Below the pieces are notes generated by a model. It saw nothing but the letters and a program-made list of their open reading frames with translations, had not been told where the DNA came from and searched no databases. This document shows positions 1 to 10,300 of a DNA stretch of 64,000 bases, piece by piece. The stretch lies in contig BSYQ01000004.1 in assembly GCA_030272585.1 (NCBI GenBank), positions 1,364,001-1,428,000 on the forward strand, written 5' to 3'. This DNA is from Bryopsis sp. KO-2023. Its lineage: Eukaryota > Chlorophyta > Ulvophyceae > Bryopsidales > Bryopsidaceae. The first letter of the stretch is position 1. The number at the start of each line of letters is the position of its first letter. The position numbers were made by a program, and so were the translations under genes.

Positions 1-459
1 AAACTATAAGCACAAGTGGCTTATGTCACGTGAAGACGATTCGGATTGTCCCCTCAGTGCTTTTCATAGCAGAGAATTGACGCACAGACATTGATTTGAA
101 CGTGCAGATTTCCCCCTGGAAGTATTGACAACAACAAATATTTCTTGAACTCCTGCTCCCATGAAAATCTTTCCCTCTGTTGTCTCATCCATCATCAGCC
201 AAACAATTCAAACCATATATAAGCCACTGGTGCTTCCCCTCAGTTGTACCAAACATCCCCATGCTGGTGATCTATTTCCCACTTGACAAAGCCATTTCCG
301 TAGTAGAGTTGTGGAATTCGTTCAAAAAACCTCCCTGGGAAAAGCCCAACTCTCCAGATCCTCATTCAATGAAAAATGTGATGCACAATGTCAAAAGAAG
401 CCCCACACCCCTCATGCAAAAACCAAAATGGAAAAAAAATCTAATACACACTTGTAACA
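1..459. other. Left edge, no gene recognised
   Basis: No coding exon, RNA gene or repeat with clear boundaries is visible. Short open frames here lack recognisable domains and splice context. The sequence leads into the 3' end of a decayed ankyrin-tail fragment on the minus strand. Confidence 0.5.
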
Positions 460-660
460 TCAACCTTTCAAAATTTTTTTGAGACGCTTTCTTTCTCCTT
501 TTCCACAAGCTCCTTCCCTACAAACCATTTTGCCTGTGAAATTCAGGCACTGACAAATTCTATTTTCGATTGTCACCCTAGGCTTGTCCTTGATACTGAG
601 ATCAGCACCAGCCTTTTTTAAAACTTCAATGGCTCTCCCATAAATGGCTGCCCAGACCAC
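460..660 (-). pseudogene. Fragment of ankyrin/Cys-rich tail exon of the protease-ankyrin family
   Basis: Read on the minus strand this stretch encodes the end of an ankyrin repeat (IEVLKKAGADLSIKDK) followed by the family's Cys-rich tail, including CREGACGKGE and a stop after LKKILKG. It matches the last exon of the complete copies at 1073-5833 and 55248-59026. Upstream on the same strand the frame does not continue into the preceding ankyrin repeat. It abuts a protease fragment in the opposite orientation, so it is a rearranged remnant, not a working gene. Confidence 0.7.
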
Positions 661-689
661 AGGGGTATACCCAAACGTGTCTTTCGGCT

Positions 690-880
690 TGGAGCAGAAA
701 GACCACCATGCGCCTGGCGGTAGATTTATGTACAATTGCTCGTTGGGTGGCCCAAGGGTGCATGGCTGCTGTGGGACTTTGTTCGACAAAAAGTGGGTTT
801 TGACGGCGGCCCATTGCGTTTCTGGACTGCAATTAAACCGTTGGTGTTGTGCTGTTGTGTGTGTGGGGGGCCGCATGAGA
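690..880 (+). pseudogene. Inverted S1 protease exon fragment (His-containing exon)
   Basis: The plus strand encodes a piece of the first protease-domain exon of the family: APGGRF, then [19 protein letters not shown], which contains the catalytic-His motif TAAHC. After this the frame degrades and no aspartate or serine exon follows on the plus strand. It lies head to head with the minus-strand ankyrin-tail fragment at 460-660, so the two ends of the family gene have been brought together in opposite orientation. Confidence 0.65.
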
Positions 881-1072
881 TTTGTGGGTTTTCAAATAAC
901 CTCCCTGGGAAAAGCTCAACTCTCTGGACCCTCATTCAATGTTTTTTGCATGACAATCATATTTTGTAGATAAGGACTTGTGTAATAAACCCTCATTCAC
1001 TGAAAAGGCATAACCTCACAAGGAATCCCCACACCCCTCATGTAAAAACCGAAATGAAACACACTTGTAACA

Positions 1073-4000
1073 TCAACCTTTCAAAATTTTTTCCAAGCGT
1101 GTTTTTTCTCCTGTTCCGCAAGCCCCTTCCCTACAACCTACCACTCCGCACACACAGATTTCATCTTCGATCGTATCCCCAGATTTATCTATGATACTGA
1201 GATCAGCGCCAGCCTTTTTCAAAACTTCAATGGTTTCGCCACTCCCAGACCGTGCTGCCCAGAACACTGGGGTTTGCCCATTCTCATTCTGGGCATCTAT
1301 TTCAGCTCCATTGTCCAAAAGCAATTGGACCAACTCTGGGTTTCCAGAAGAGGCAGCTTTGTGCAAGGGCGTTCGACCAGAATCACTACGAGCATTCACG
1401 TTGGCTCCTGTAGACCGAAGCACAAAGCCTCTCTCTTAGTTCCATTGGAGCGACCTTATTTAAGGAAGTCATGAAAACTGAACAATCCTCAACGTTCCTC
1501 CGTCTACCAAAGGGCCATACCCTAATTTATGTTTCTCATTGACAGTTGCGCCTGAAACGATGAATATTATCATCTGCAGTTTGTAAACACTTTTTAGTGC
1601 TGATACATGTTGAGTTGTCACAATAGGTAGGACAAGTGCGGCCACGAGGACATTTTCCATCACAATTTACCTGCTTCGACCAACACCTCAACAACATCCA
1701 AGTGACCCCCCGATGCAGCGAAAAACAATGCAGTTAAGCCGCTTTTACTTTGTGCATCAATGTCGGCCCCTGCAGCAGCGATTGTCGAAGCAAGTCATGA
1801 AAACTGAACGACCCTCAATGCTCCCCCGTCTACCAAAGGGCCATACCCTAATTTATGTTTCGAATCAACAATAGTTGTGCCTCACACGATGAATATTATC
1901 TGCAGATTGTAAACACTTTCAATTGCTGTTGCTTCATGACTGACAAGGACCACTTAAAGAAACAAAAAGAATAGTTCACAATGGATCGCCAGAGATCCAT
2001 ATTTCCAGCCACTCTTCAGATCAAGAGACCTCTGCAGGGTTGGCAGATTCGCGCATAAAAGTCAATTTTCATGCGTTTTTATGCGTATTTTTTTAAATGT
2101 ATTAGACGGATAAGATACGCGAATTTGATCAAGTTGTCACAAATGTAGGAATTCTTACGACTTCGATCCATATTTTTCTAAGGAAAACGATTAAACGACG
2201 AGTGCGATGTGCCAGTTTTTGTGTTTCTTTCTCACAGAAAGTGCCTTGTCACGCTCATTTCTTAGTCGTTTCGCACGTTACATGGTTGTTTTGGGTGATG
2301 AAGCATTACTTTTCTTCACCTGGCGTCTTCCCCCGCGTTCAAAAGTGTTGCTTGGTCGAAACTCAATGATTTTAGAGCTATTCTTATATCCTTTAGAAAA
2401 GGGACACATTTTCTTTGGGAGAACCAATACGAAAACCGACGACGGAGGGGATCGAACCCTTGGTGTATTTTTCTCGTATTAAATAACCCCGACCAACGTA
2501 TAAGACTCGACTGTGTTTTAGCAAAATACATTTTTGACAACCCTGGTCCTCTGCATACTGTTGATAGATAGAAAATAGAAAATAGAGCCAGGGAGGGCAT
2601 CTGCTGTTTTTCTCTCAAAGGGAAAACAAACATCCAGCACACCGGAATGAAAATCTTGGTTCAAAAATGAAAATGAAACCTGGGTCAGTCATGGGCACTG
2701 CTTTCACCCATTCTGTCGTTTTAGATGCCAGAATTAAATGCACATCTAGGAGCACTTTCAGGGGGGGAAACAGAAACAAGTGAAGGGGAATTTGCGACAA
2801 TTCACTTTTTTTTTTATTGGATAAATGAATAACGCTGCGATAAAGGTGTGATACATTTTGAGTTCTTACAATAGGTAGTACAAGTGCAACCACGTGGACC
2901 TATTTCTATCACAATTTACCTGCTTCGAATAACACCTTGAAAATATCCAAGTGACCCCCCGATGCAGCCAAACTCAATGCAGTTATGTTCGACAGGGCAG
3001 TTCGTGCCTCAATATCGGCCCCTGCAGCAGCAATCGTTGAAGAAAGTGCTTAAATTTGCGTTCAAAAAGAACAAAACTTACTGCTACGAACTGATATTAC
3101 ACAGAATGAAAGCAGTGTTGCGATTCATGCAATGCTGCCACTCAAGACTCTTGCACCCTCACACTAAGTGCCTGCAAGGAAATATTTGCCAAGCAGAACT
3201 CTACTGGTTGCAAATTCTTCTGCGCAGAAGAATTTGCATGCACTGGCACTCTGGACTTTACAGCAGAAACTGGCAGCACACCCCTGTCAAAAAGACTTCG
3301 GGTGGGAGAACTTTCAATTTTTCTGTTTTGGCATGTGGCAATAATTTTTTAACATCCCTTCAAATTATTTTTGGATGCCAATTGCACTTGCAAGACAGAG
3401 AAACCTTCACAGTGTGTTTTTCCCAAGGGTACCTGATTCCAGAAGAACCTCAACCACATCCACACTGTCATAATATGCTGCTTCCATCAAGGGGGTGTAT
3501 CCTACTATGTTTTTCGATTCCAAATTTGCCCCTGAGACGATAATCGGTGAACACTTCAACAACACTTTTAGGGAAAAAAAAAGGATAGGGCCAATTTGCA
3601 ACACTTGGATCCATAATTGGTGCTCATAGCTGGTTCAGCAAAGCGGTGCTTTAACACCCTGGAGCAACTGATTTCAATTAAAAAAAAAAACAATGCAGCC
3701 ACACCTTCTTGAATTAATATTTCAGCAATTTCCACATGACCTTTATGTGCAGCTCTATGCAATGGAGTTGCTTTGCTTTTAGATGTGGATGACAAATCTG
3801 CCCCCTTTGAAATGAGCTCCTGAAAATCAACAAGCACACACCCACTTTTGGTTGCCAGAGTAGGCTATTTTTGTCTGAATTCAATGCAAAAGCAATGGCT
3901 GAAGAAGGTACCTTGACTTTTTCAGAATCCCCAGAATCGGCGGCATCAAGCAGGTCTTGATTCAGTTTGTCGCAATTCTCGCGACAAATTTTTCTCTGTT

Positions 4001-5833
4001 CGAAAAAAAACCGAAACAACAAGTCAAAGAAACACAAGACGAGAATGCACTGGAATATATGTTGATCACTGATTGTAGCTTGGAGATAAATGGGGAAGGT
4101 CATTTCAAAAATCTGCACTGCTGTTCTTTGTGGAGCCCACCCCACACACAGAAAAAGATGGCAAGCAGCATGAACTTTGCAACAGATAAAGCAATTCGCA
4201 TAGTTACAGCTTTGCTTTCGTGTCAAAGAACACAAGCTGAGACAGTCATGCTCACCGCAGAAGTGGTGGTTTTTGATGGAGAACTCTCCATTTTCTTGTC
4301 GATCCATTTCCGGAAACTGCTCACTTTGGTGAACACATCAGGGAGCGTCGAATCACAATTGGGCGGTCCGAAAGATGTGATGCCAACCATCACATCAAAT
4401 TCTGGATTCCCGCCGATGATGCTGTCTCCGTCCTTACTGTCAGCAAGCAACAAAGGACCTCCAGAATCGCCTGGATCAATTCACAAACAGTTCACAAACC
4501 CGTTGTTTTTTTCTAAACAGGGAAAAGTTTTTCAACAAGCATTTCCCCATATAACAGCTGATGCATTGAACATAACTCCGGTTGGTTACCCTTGCATACT
4601 CCTTGTGATGGAGAGAAAGAACAGAGCATGTTGCCTCTGAGATCAGGCCATGTTCGCTCGCAATTTTTGTTGGAAACATACTCCATTTGGTCTGCAAATT
4701 GAAGAACTTCAGGCAATGGACTGAGCGCCGTAGTCCTTCCCCATCCTGCGGTGGCTAGGAACTGACCCGGTCCAAGGGTTTGTTCACTTTCAGCTAGCAA
4801 AACTGGTGGCTTGGTGGAGGGCTTTTTGAGACGCACAAGGGCAATATCGAACCCCCCTTCAACGGTTTTGTAGCTGTCATGAATTATGACTTCATCTGCC
4901 AATATGACCTGTAAATGGATTCAAAAGGATGTTTCTTAAGGGCACCTGAGCCTCTTGCTGCCTTCCTTGTACAGTGCCAAATTTATAAAGAACAAGACCC
5001 CTTTTTTTTCCCGTGTTTCTTCGTGAAAACATGCAAATTTGCAGTACCTCTGCAGATTCATCATCATCAATTCCATGGGCCCCCACATACACAAGAAACG
5101 TTGGCCCCAGGGAGCGTTTCCCTGTGAAACAATGTGCTGCGGTCAAGACCCACCCGGGGGCAATCAAGGTGCCTCCACAAATATGACTTCGAACACCTAT
5201 CGTTTTCAAGGAGCAAGCATAAGGAAACCGACCCACTGGAGCATCTTGACCCCCCTGCAGATGCATAAAGCGGGATACCTTACATCATATTCTGTCATAT
5301 TTTGCGATCAAGGGCTATTTTAGTATCTCAAAGAAAATTCTTCCCTCTGTGCCTGAAGTCTCCACCTGTTCCTAAATGCCCAACAAGAATGTGTGATGTA
5401 CGAACCCCTCCCCAAAGCATCGTCAGAGTAATACAGTACGATTGAAATGACATTGCATGGATAACTGATTTCGCTTGCACCCACAACAACGAGTGGCTGC
5501 GCATCCCGTAGTAGCTTTCGGAGTGAAGGAGTAGCGGAAAGACCGTCACCCTAGTTTTCGCACAGCACAAAAAACAAAGAGGTGAACCCCAAGTCAGAAA
5601 TTGAGTGAAAGACGTTATTAATTGAATGTCGACATTCACACCTGTCCGTCGCCGCCGCGCGAGGATCCTGCAAACCAAAGCAAATTCGACATCGTCAACT
5701 TCCGACATGAAAAGGAGTTTCATCAAGGATGGGCTTGGAAAACGCCAAATTCAACAGCAACACACCCACCTGACAGAACACCACACATAACGCTTGGCGT
5801 CGACACGCACCAGAGCGCCCATATCAAAAACAT
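1073..5833 (-). CDS. Secreted S1 serine protease with ankyrin repeats and Cys-rich tail, divergent subfamily, complete
   Basis: Eleven exons in frame (about 554 codons): 5770-5833, 5642-5667, 5048-5254, 4590-4908, 4256-4470, 3912-3995, 3705-3819, 3433-3531, 2920-3021, 1671-1769, 1073-1407. The start MFLIWALWCVSTPSVMCG is a signal peptide; a 26-nt micro-exon (SSRGGDGQ) follows. The protease domain has LTAAHC (His), FDIAL (Asp) and CKGDSGGP (Ser). Next come the conserved C-x3-C segment (ICRENC), one ankyrin exon of 115 nt, three further ankyrin exons, and the tail with CREGACGTGE. Unlike the other copies, its intron before GDSGGP has a normal GT donor (GGTAAC). The pro-segment and linker exons seen in the other copies were not found, although their absence keeps the frame. 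An hAT-like element lies in one intron. Known: S1 proteases act extracellularly, ankyrin repeats bind proteins. Inferred: a secreted zymogen with a binding tail; substrate unknown. Confidence 0.8.
2035..2545. mobile_element. hAT-like miniature inverted-repeat element, intronic
   Basis: The ends are CAGGGTTGGCA and, inverted, CAGGGTTGTCA. They are flanked by near-identical 8-bp direct repeats, GACCTCTG at 2027-2034 and GTCCTCTG at 2546-2553. Terminal CAGGG plus an 8-bp duplication is the hAT hallmark. No transposase is encoded, so it is non-autonomous. It sits in an intron between two ankyrin exons of the minus-strand protease gene. Its ends and internal 'atgcg/acgcgtat' motifs match the shorter element at 61627-61893. 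Confidence 0.75.
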
Positions 5834-7095
5834 AAGCACAGGAAGCAGGTTCGTTCGACCTCCCAACGACAAGGTTCTGATCACGAAACGCTTGTGGCAA
5901 CCACTAATATCGCCCAAGTTCGGAAGTGTATGTTTCTTGCGCTTCTTCTGTCGACAACTCTCGCGGCAGCCGGAAGCGCGTGAAATCAAACCCAGAGTGT
6001 TTCAGACACTGTGGGCAGCCACCTCGGATCGTTTCCTCGCTCAGCTTGTAAAATGGGAGTGAGCTAGATTTGACTGTGTGAGCTAGTTGTGGTAGACATG
6101 TAAATCGCGCTGAGGTGGAGAGTGGGATCTGTCACAGGGTTGGTCGAGAGAGGGTACGAGATAAGAAAAACGTACGGAAAGGGGTGGGTTGTGAACGCTC
6201 TGGATAAGGGGTGGTGGCTGGGTGGGTGTTCGTGTCCTTGTAAAAAAATATACACTGGCTCCCTGGCCTTCAACTGCTCACTCACAGCACACTACGGATT
6301 GTTCAGATCTTTATCACGTCAGTCCTTTTTACACAGCTCTTGCAGATGACGAACCCAATACTGTGTCAGCCGTCCACACAAACCACACTGACGTACTGGC
6401 TTGCAGTACGACCCTCATACACTCGGATTAACGCATTTCACAGTAACGCTCCTTGAGTGAACCAAAGCGTCCATGACAGCGACCAAATTCGGTCTTTATA
6501 GTGCCAACGGACTGAGTGAGGCGTGAATTGCAGCCCCCTCACCATAGAACGAGTCTAGTCAACAGCATCAGTTACTAATGCGCAGGCCGACTAACAACTC
6601 CAAACCAACTGACGGCAGTTGGGATGTGTGCTCCGTGAACTACCCAAAGCAGGTGGTTCCAACCGCATCGTCGGTTCTGGATATCCTCTCTATTCTGTGG
6701 CCCAGCAGATAAACTGGTACCTGCCTCTTTAGCCCGCCACTCCCGCTTGGTTTGCTTTGGCTTTGGAACGAACCCCTCGCCGAGATTTTATCTTGTTGGT
6801 TGGCATGGATACTCGCGGAACTGACGAGTGCGTTGTTCCACTCCTGGAACCGGCGCCAACAGCGCCGTCTTTTTTCAGAACACACCTGAAGGAAGCGTTT
6901 CGGTGCGTTGGTAAAATGAGCTACCCGCTGTACATCGTTTCTGGAAGCGACCTGAAAGTGTGTCAGGGTCGCGCTAGGCGACGCGCGAGTGTGGAACAGC
7001 AGCGTTCGAAACTAGAATTCCTTAGGGCTTTGCGCACAGGTCGCCACGACATGCGAACAGTCACACACGTTTTATGGGCTTCGTTTTTTTTTCAG
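5834..7095. other. Intergenic region between divergent protease and MATE genes
   Basis: This holds the upstream region of the minus-strand protease gene and the 5' side of the plus-strand MATE transporter. Open frames near 6757-7060 may include the first MATE exon (for example around the ATG at 6916), but I could not join any of them to the first recognisable MATE exon. No tRNA or repeat with clear borders was seen. Confidence 0.4.
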
Positions 7096-9398
7096 TTTTT
7101 GCGTCAGTGCCGCCCCCATCAGCATCCAGTGCACCAACTATGCCATCTTCATCGCGGCTATCCAAATGTGGGTGGGCCACCTCTCGACCACAGGTCTGGC
7201 AGCGGTGGCGCTCGGGGTGCAGCTCAACAGGGCCCTCGGGTTTTTTATGGTCCACTACCTGACGTCATCAATGGAAACGATTGCGGGGCAGGTGCGCACG
7301 TGGGTGAATTAGATCTTGAGCTGTCGTCACTGCCACATTTGATCATGGAGACTGATATTGATTCTGTCTGCAGGCCATCGGAGCAAAGGAATATCGCATC
7401 GTGGGGCTGACTCTCCAGAAAGTATTGCTGATGAATGTCGTGTTCCTGGTACCATTATTCATCACGGCATTTCAAAGCGAAAAGCTCCTCCTCCTTTTCC
7501 ACCAAGACCCTGAAGTTGCTTCCAGCGTAGGGATATTTCGCCTTTTTGGCATGATCAAATGGCCCGATTTCCATTTTACCGATCTTTTCCAATCAAATGA
7601 CCTTACTATGATGGCAGCAGTAAAGACTCCTTGCTTTTTCAATCATTGACCCAGGTCCAGGAATTTCTTATGAAATCGCTCGCTGGGACGCTCTTTCAAG
7701 TGCTGGCCGATGTTGGTTTTCGCTACATGTCCCTGAACTCGTACCACTGGCCAATTTTCGGCGCCCAACTCATGGCAATTGCTGTCGGACTCGCCAGTGG
7801 TAGAGCAACCATCAACACGTCAGTTTGCAACTCGATCTTTTCATGCACACCGCCGAAAGGCTTCCCAGGGAACCCGTAATGTACAGAAACAACCAGGTGA
7901 GAATGAGGTTCTTTTCCTTGTAGACCTGAGGGGGCGGTGCATGGAGCAGCTGTGTCGACAGTGGCTTACAGCGGGAGCTTGCTTCCAATTACTGTCATTG
8001 GGGTAGTATGTCTCCATAGAGCATCTGGAAAGAACCCAGAGACCAAAATCTGGCATGGGTTTTCTATAGCTGCCTTCCAAGGATGGGGACATTACCTCAG
8101 GGTCGGAGGGGGGGCACTTCTCATGTTCGCCCCAAAGCAGTTTTTTATGGAGTATCTCTTCCTTGTCACAGGTGGGTAGAGCAACATGAGTAGTAAAAAA
8201 AGAAAATAGGGTTTCTTTTTGTAGGGGTGAGGTATTTTCGGCCCTGTTTTCGCACTGTGGAAGTGGTTTTGGTGAAAATTGATTTTCTGTGTTTCTTCTT
8301 CAGGGACTTTGGCTGAGCGTGCGGCTGCCTCCACTGCCATTGCTGTGTCGATGCTTTGGGTGGTCACCGCACAAGGGGTTGGAGTCGGTTTCAATGTCTC
8401 AGCTATGGTAAGCCTTCACAAACCCACCGTTTGGGTTTCCCTTTTTTCTGGAGCTAAGAAAGAAAGCGTTTGGTAGCCGTAGAAATACAAGAGTCGATGT
8501 GATTTTGAAGTCAGCTATGGACTTTTCTGGATGCACCTTGTTAATATAACAAGGTATATATTACCTTGTATATATATTGCCTTGTTTGTACCAATATTGC
8601 GGAGCTTGTTTCAGTGCATGTATCATCTGTTGACTGGAGCTTCCTGGGAAAATAAAAATAAAAATCCTAAGGGAAAAGAATCATTGAAGCATGTGGAGTT
8701 TTCGTGAACAGGCTTGCGTAGGTCGTGCCATAGGAGCAGGAAATCTGGAGCTGACCAAGGTCCGTGTTCGGACGTATTCGTTAGTTGCCCTTATGCTTTC
8801 AACCATATTTGCAGCTGTGTTGGTGGTCTCGGAGAGCCGCCTAAGCCTCTTGTGGACAAACGATCCAGAAGTGTTGAACCTACTCCGCCAAATGAAATGG
8901 CCAACTGCGATTTCCATTTTGTGTAAGTTGAAATCACACCACCACTTCCTCGAAATGCATCCCTGGTGTCTCCACTTATGGGTCAGATCAAACCCATTGC
9001 AAAAAACTTGTCAAATTCTCTCTTTCAGTCGTTCCAGCAGCTGATTTGCTCGGGTTGCTGGGCAGACCGTCAAGTTCCAAAAGCCTACTGTTCTCATGTT
9101 TTTCTTGTTTTTCACAGTTTCATGGGTGGGGATGATCTGCTTGGGAATCCTCTGCGGTTTGAGGCGGCAATTCTGGGGAGCATGTGTTACCATCCCATCT
9201 TTCCTGATATTTGGGTTTGGGATGGCCCCCGTTTTAGTCATTTATCTGGGATGGGGCACCCTGGGGGCTTCGATTTCTTTCACCTCCGTTATGGTGTGCG
9301 AAGCCGTGGTAGTAGTCATCCTCTTGTTCTGCGTGAACTACGAAAAGGAGCATGCCCGAGTGGGAGAGAGCATGAGGCTCAGTCGCCCATTGGAATAA
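7096..9398 (+). CDS. MATE-family multidrug/toxin extrusion transporter (5' end unresolved)
   Basis: Polytopic membrane transporter that exports organic compounds by H+ or Na+ antiport. Exons I can place: 7096-7291, 7374-7619, 7655 to about 7796, about 7924-8171, 8304-8407, 8712-8922, and about 9040-9398. The first reads through a transmembrane helix into MWVGHLSTTGLAAVALG and ends SSMETIAGQ, matching the MATE FVGHLGxxxLAA and TxxGQ region. Then come AIGAKEYR, HQDPEVASSVG, W-x-GFS..FQGWGHYLRVG, and ACVGRAIGAGNLELTKVR, which matches the second-half RVGNALGAG motif. The last exon holds two hydrophobic helices and ends VNYEKEHARVGESMRLSRPLE. The N-terminal exon and the junctions near 7796/7924 and 9037 are uncertain: the frames there do not join cleanly, so a small undetected exon or a frameshift is possible. 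It is unrelated to its protease neighbours. Confidence 0.75.
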
Positions 9399-10169
9399 GC
9401 ACAATCTCTTTTTTTTCAACAAGGCTTCATCTCGTTTGAAGTATTTCTTACTTCATTTAATTTCTAATTCTCTTTGTTCTTTTTTCTTCTTCTTCTGTTT
9501 TTTTTTTGGGGGGGGGGGGGGGAGGGGGACTGAAAGTCTTCAACATGCAATTTGAAAATTGTGATTCTTGAGAAGGAGCAGGGATTGTTTCTTGTTCTTT
9601 TTAATCAAGAAGTTGGTGAAGTTGGATTAGAGATGGTCTGGTGGTCGATGGATGGCCACTGGAATGTTAAGATTGGGATGCCCTGGTCCTGTTTTGTGAT
9701 CAGGATGCTCTCTTGCAAACAATAGATGGCTCAATCTTGGGGGGGTGAAATCAAAGTAGATGCTGAATTTGACCTCCACATGCGCTTCTCATCCCGGGAG
9801 TGTTTGGAATTTTTATGGGGGTGGGCACACATACACACATTTCATGAGATGATGGGGATTATATTCATGCATTGAATTACTGCTCTCAACGCCATACTGT
9901 GGAGAGGTTGGGTATTCTGAAAATAAAGAAAGTGTGAAAACATGTTCTGACGGCTTCCGGACAGAACACTCTAGGCAATGCTGGAATTCCAGGCCCTTGA
10001 AAAAAATGACCGTTACAATCAATCAATTAATCAATGATTACATTAAAAAATGACCGTTACAAATATCATCGCACATTTTGCACATCCACCAGAGGCGTGG
10101 CCCAATGTCTTCTGGTATACTCATACGCGTATGGGTATATTTTCCGCCAGCAAAAGTTGACCACCTACC
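9399..10169. other. Intergenic, G-rich homopolymer
   Basis: No coding exon seen. A T-run followed by a G-run lies at about 9499-9528, and the region is otherwise unremarkable AT-rich sequence leading into the upstream region of the plus-strand protease copy. Confidence 0.4.
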
Positions 10170-10173
10170 AAGG

Positions 10174-10210
10174 ACTTGCACGAAGTGTATGAAGCTGTGA
10201 AATGACCCCT
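10174..10210 (+). promoter_or_regulatory. Conserved upstream palindromic element, degenerate copy
   Basis: The sequence acttgcacgaagtgtatg followed by a GTGAAATGACC-like stretch is a diverged version of the palindrome ACTTGCAC-GAA-GTGCAAGT found about 90 bp before the start codons of the copies at 36599, 45717 and 55248. Here it is about 110 bp before the ATG at 10301. Conservation outside coding exons suggests a promoter element; the function is inferred. Confidence 0.4.
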
Positions 10211-10300
10211 TCGTCCCGATCGTTTTATCCACCCACCCAACCCCCCTCTCCCCAAGTATTCGGACTTTCGGTTTCGGGGTTCGTGTCTCGTTCGATCAAA

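Noticed and set aside
2440..2475. tRNA gene suggested by a B-box-like GGTTCGATCCC on the minus strand
   Set aside because: No A box, D arm or anticodon stem is found at the right distance; it lies within a miniature element.
5930..5983. Plus-strand ATG frame of 17 codons looking like a signal peptide (MFLALLLSTTLAAAGSA)
   Set aside because: It stops after 17 codons, lies just upstream of and antisense to the start of a well-supported minus-strand gene, and no downstream exon joins to it.
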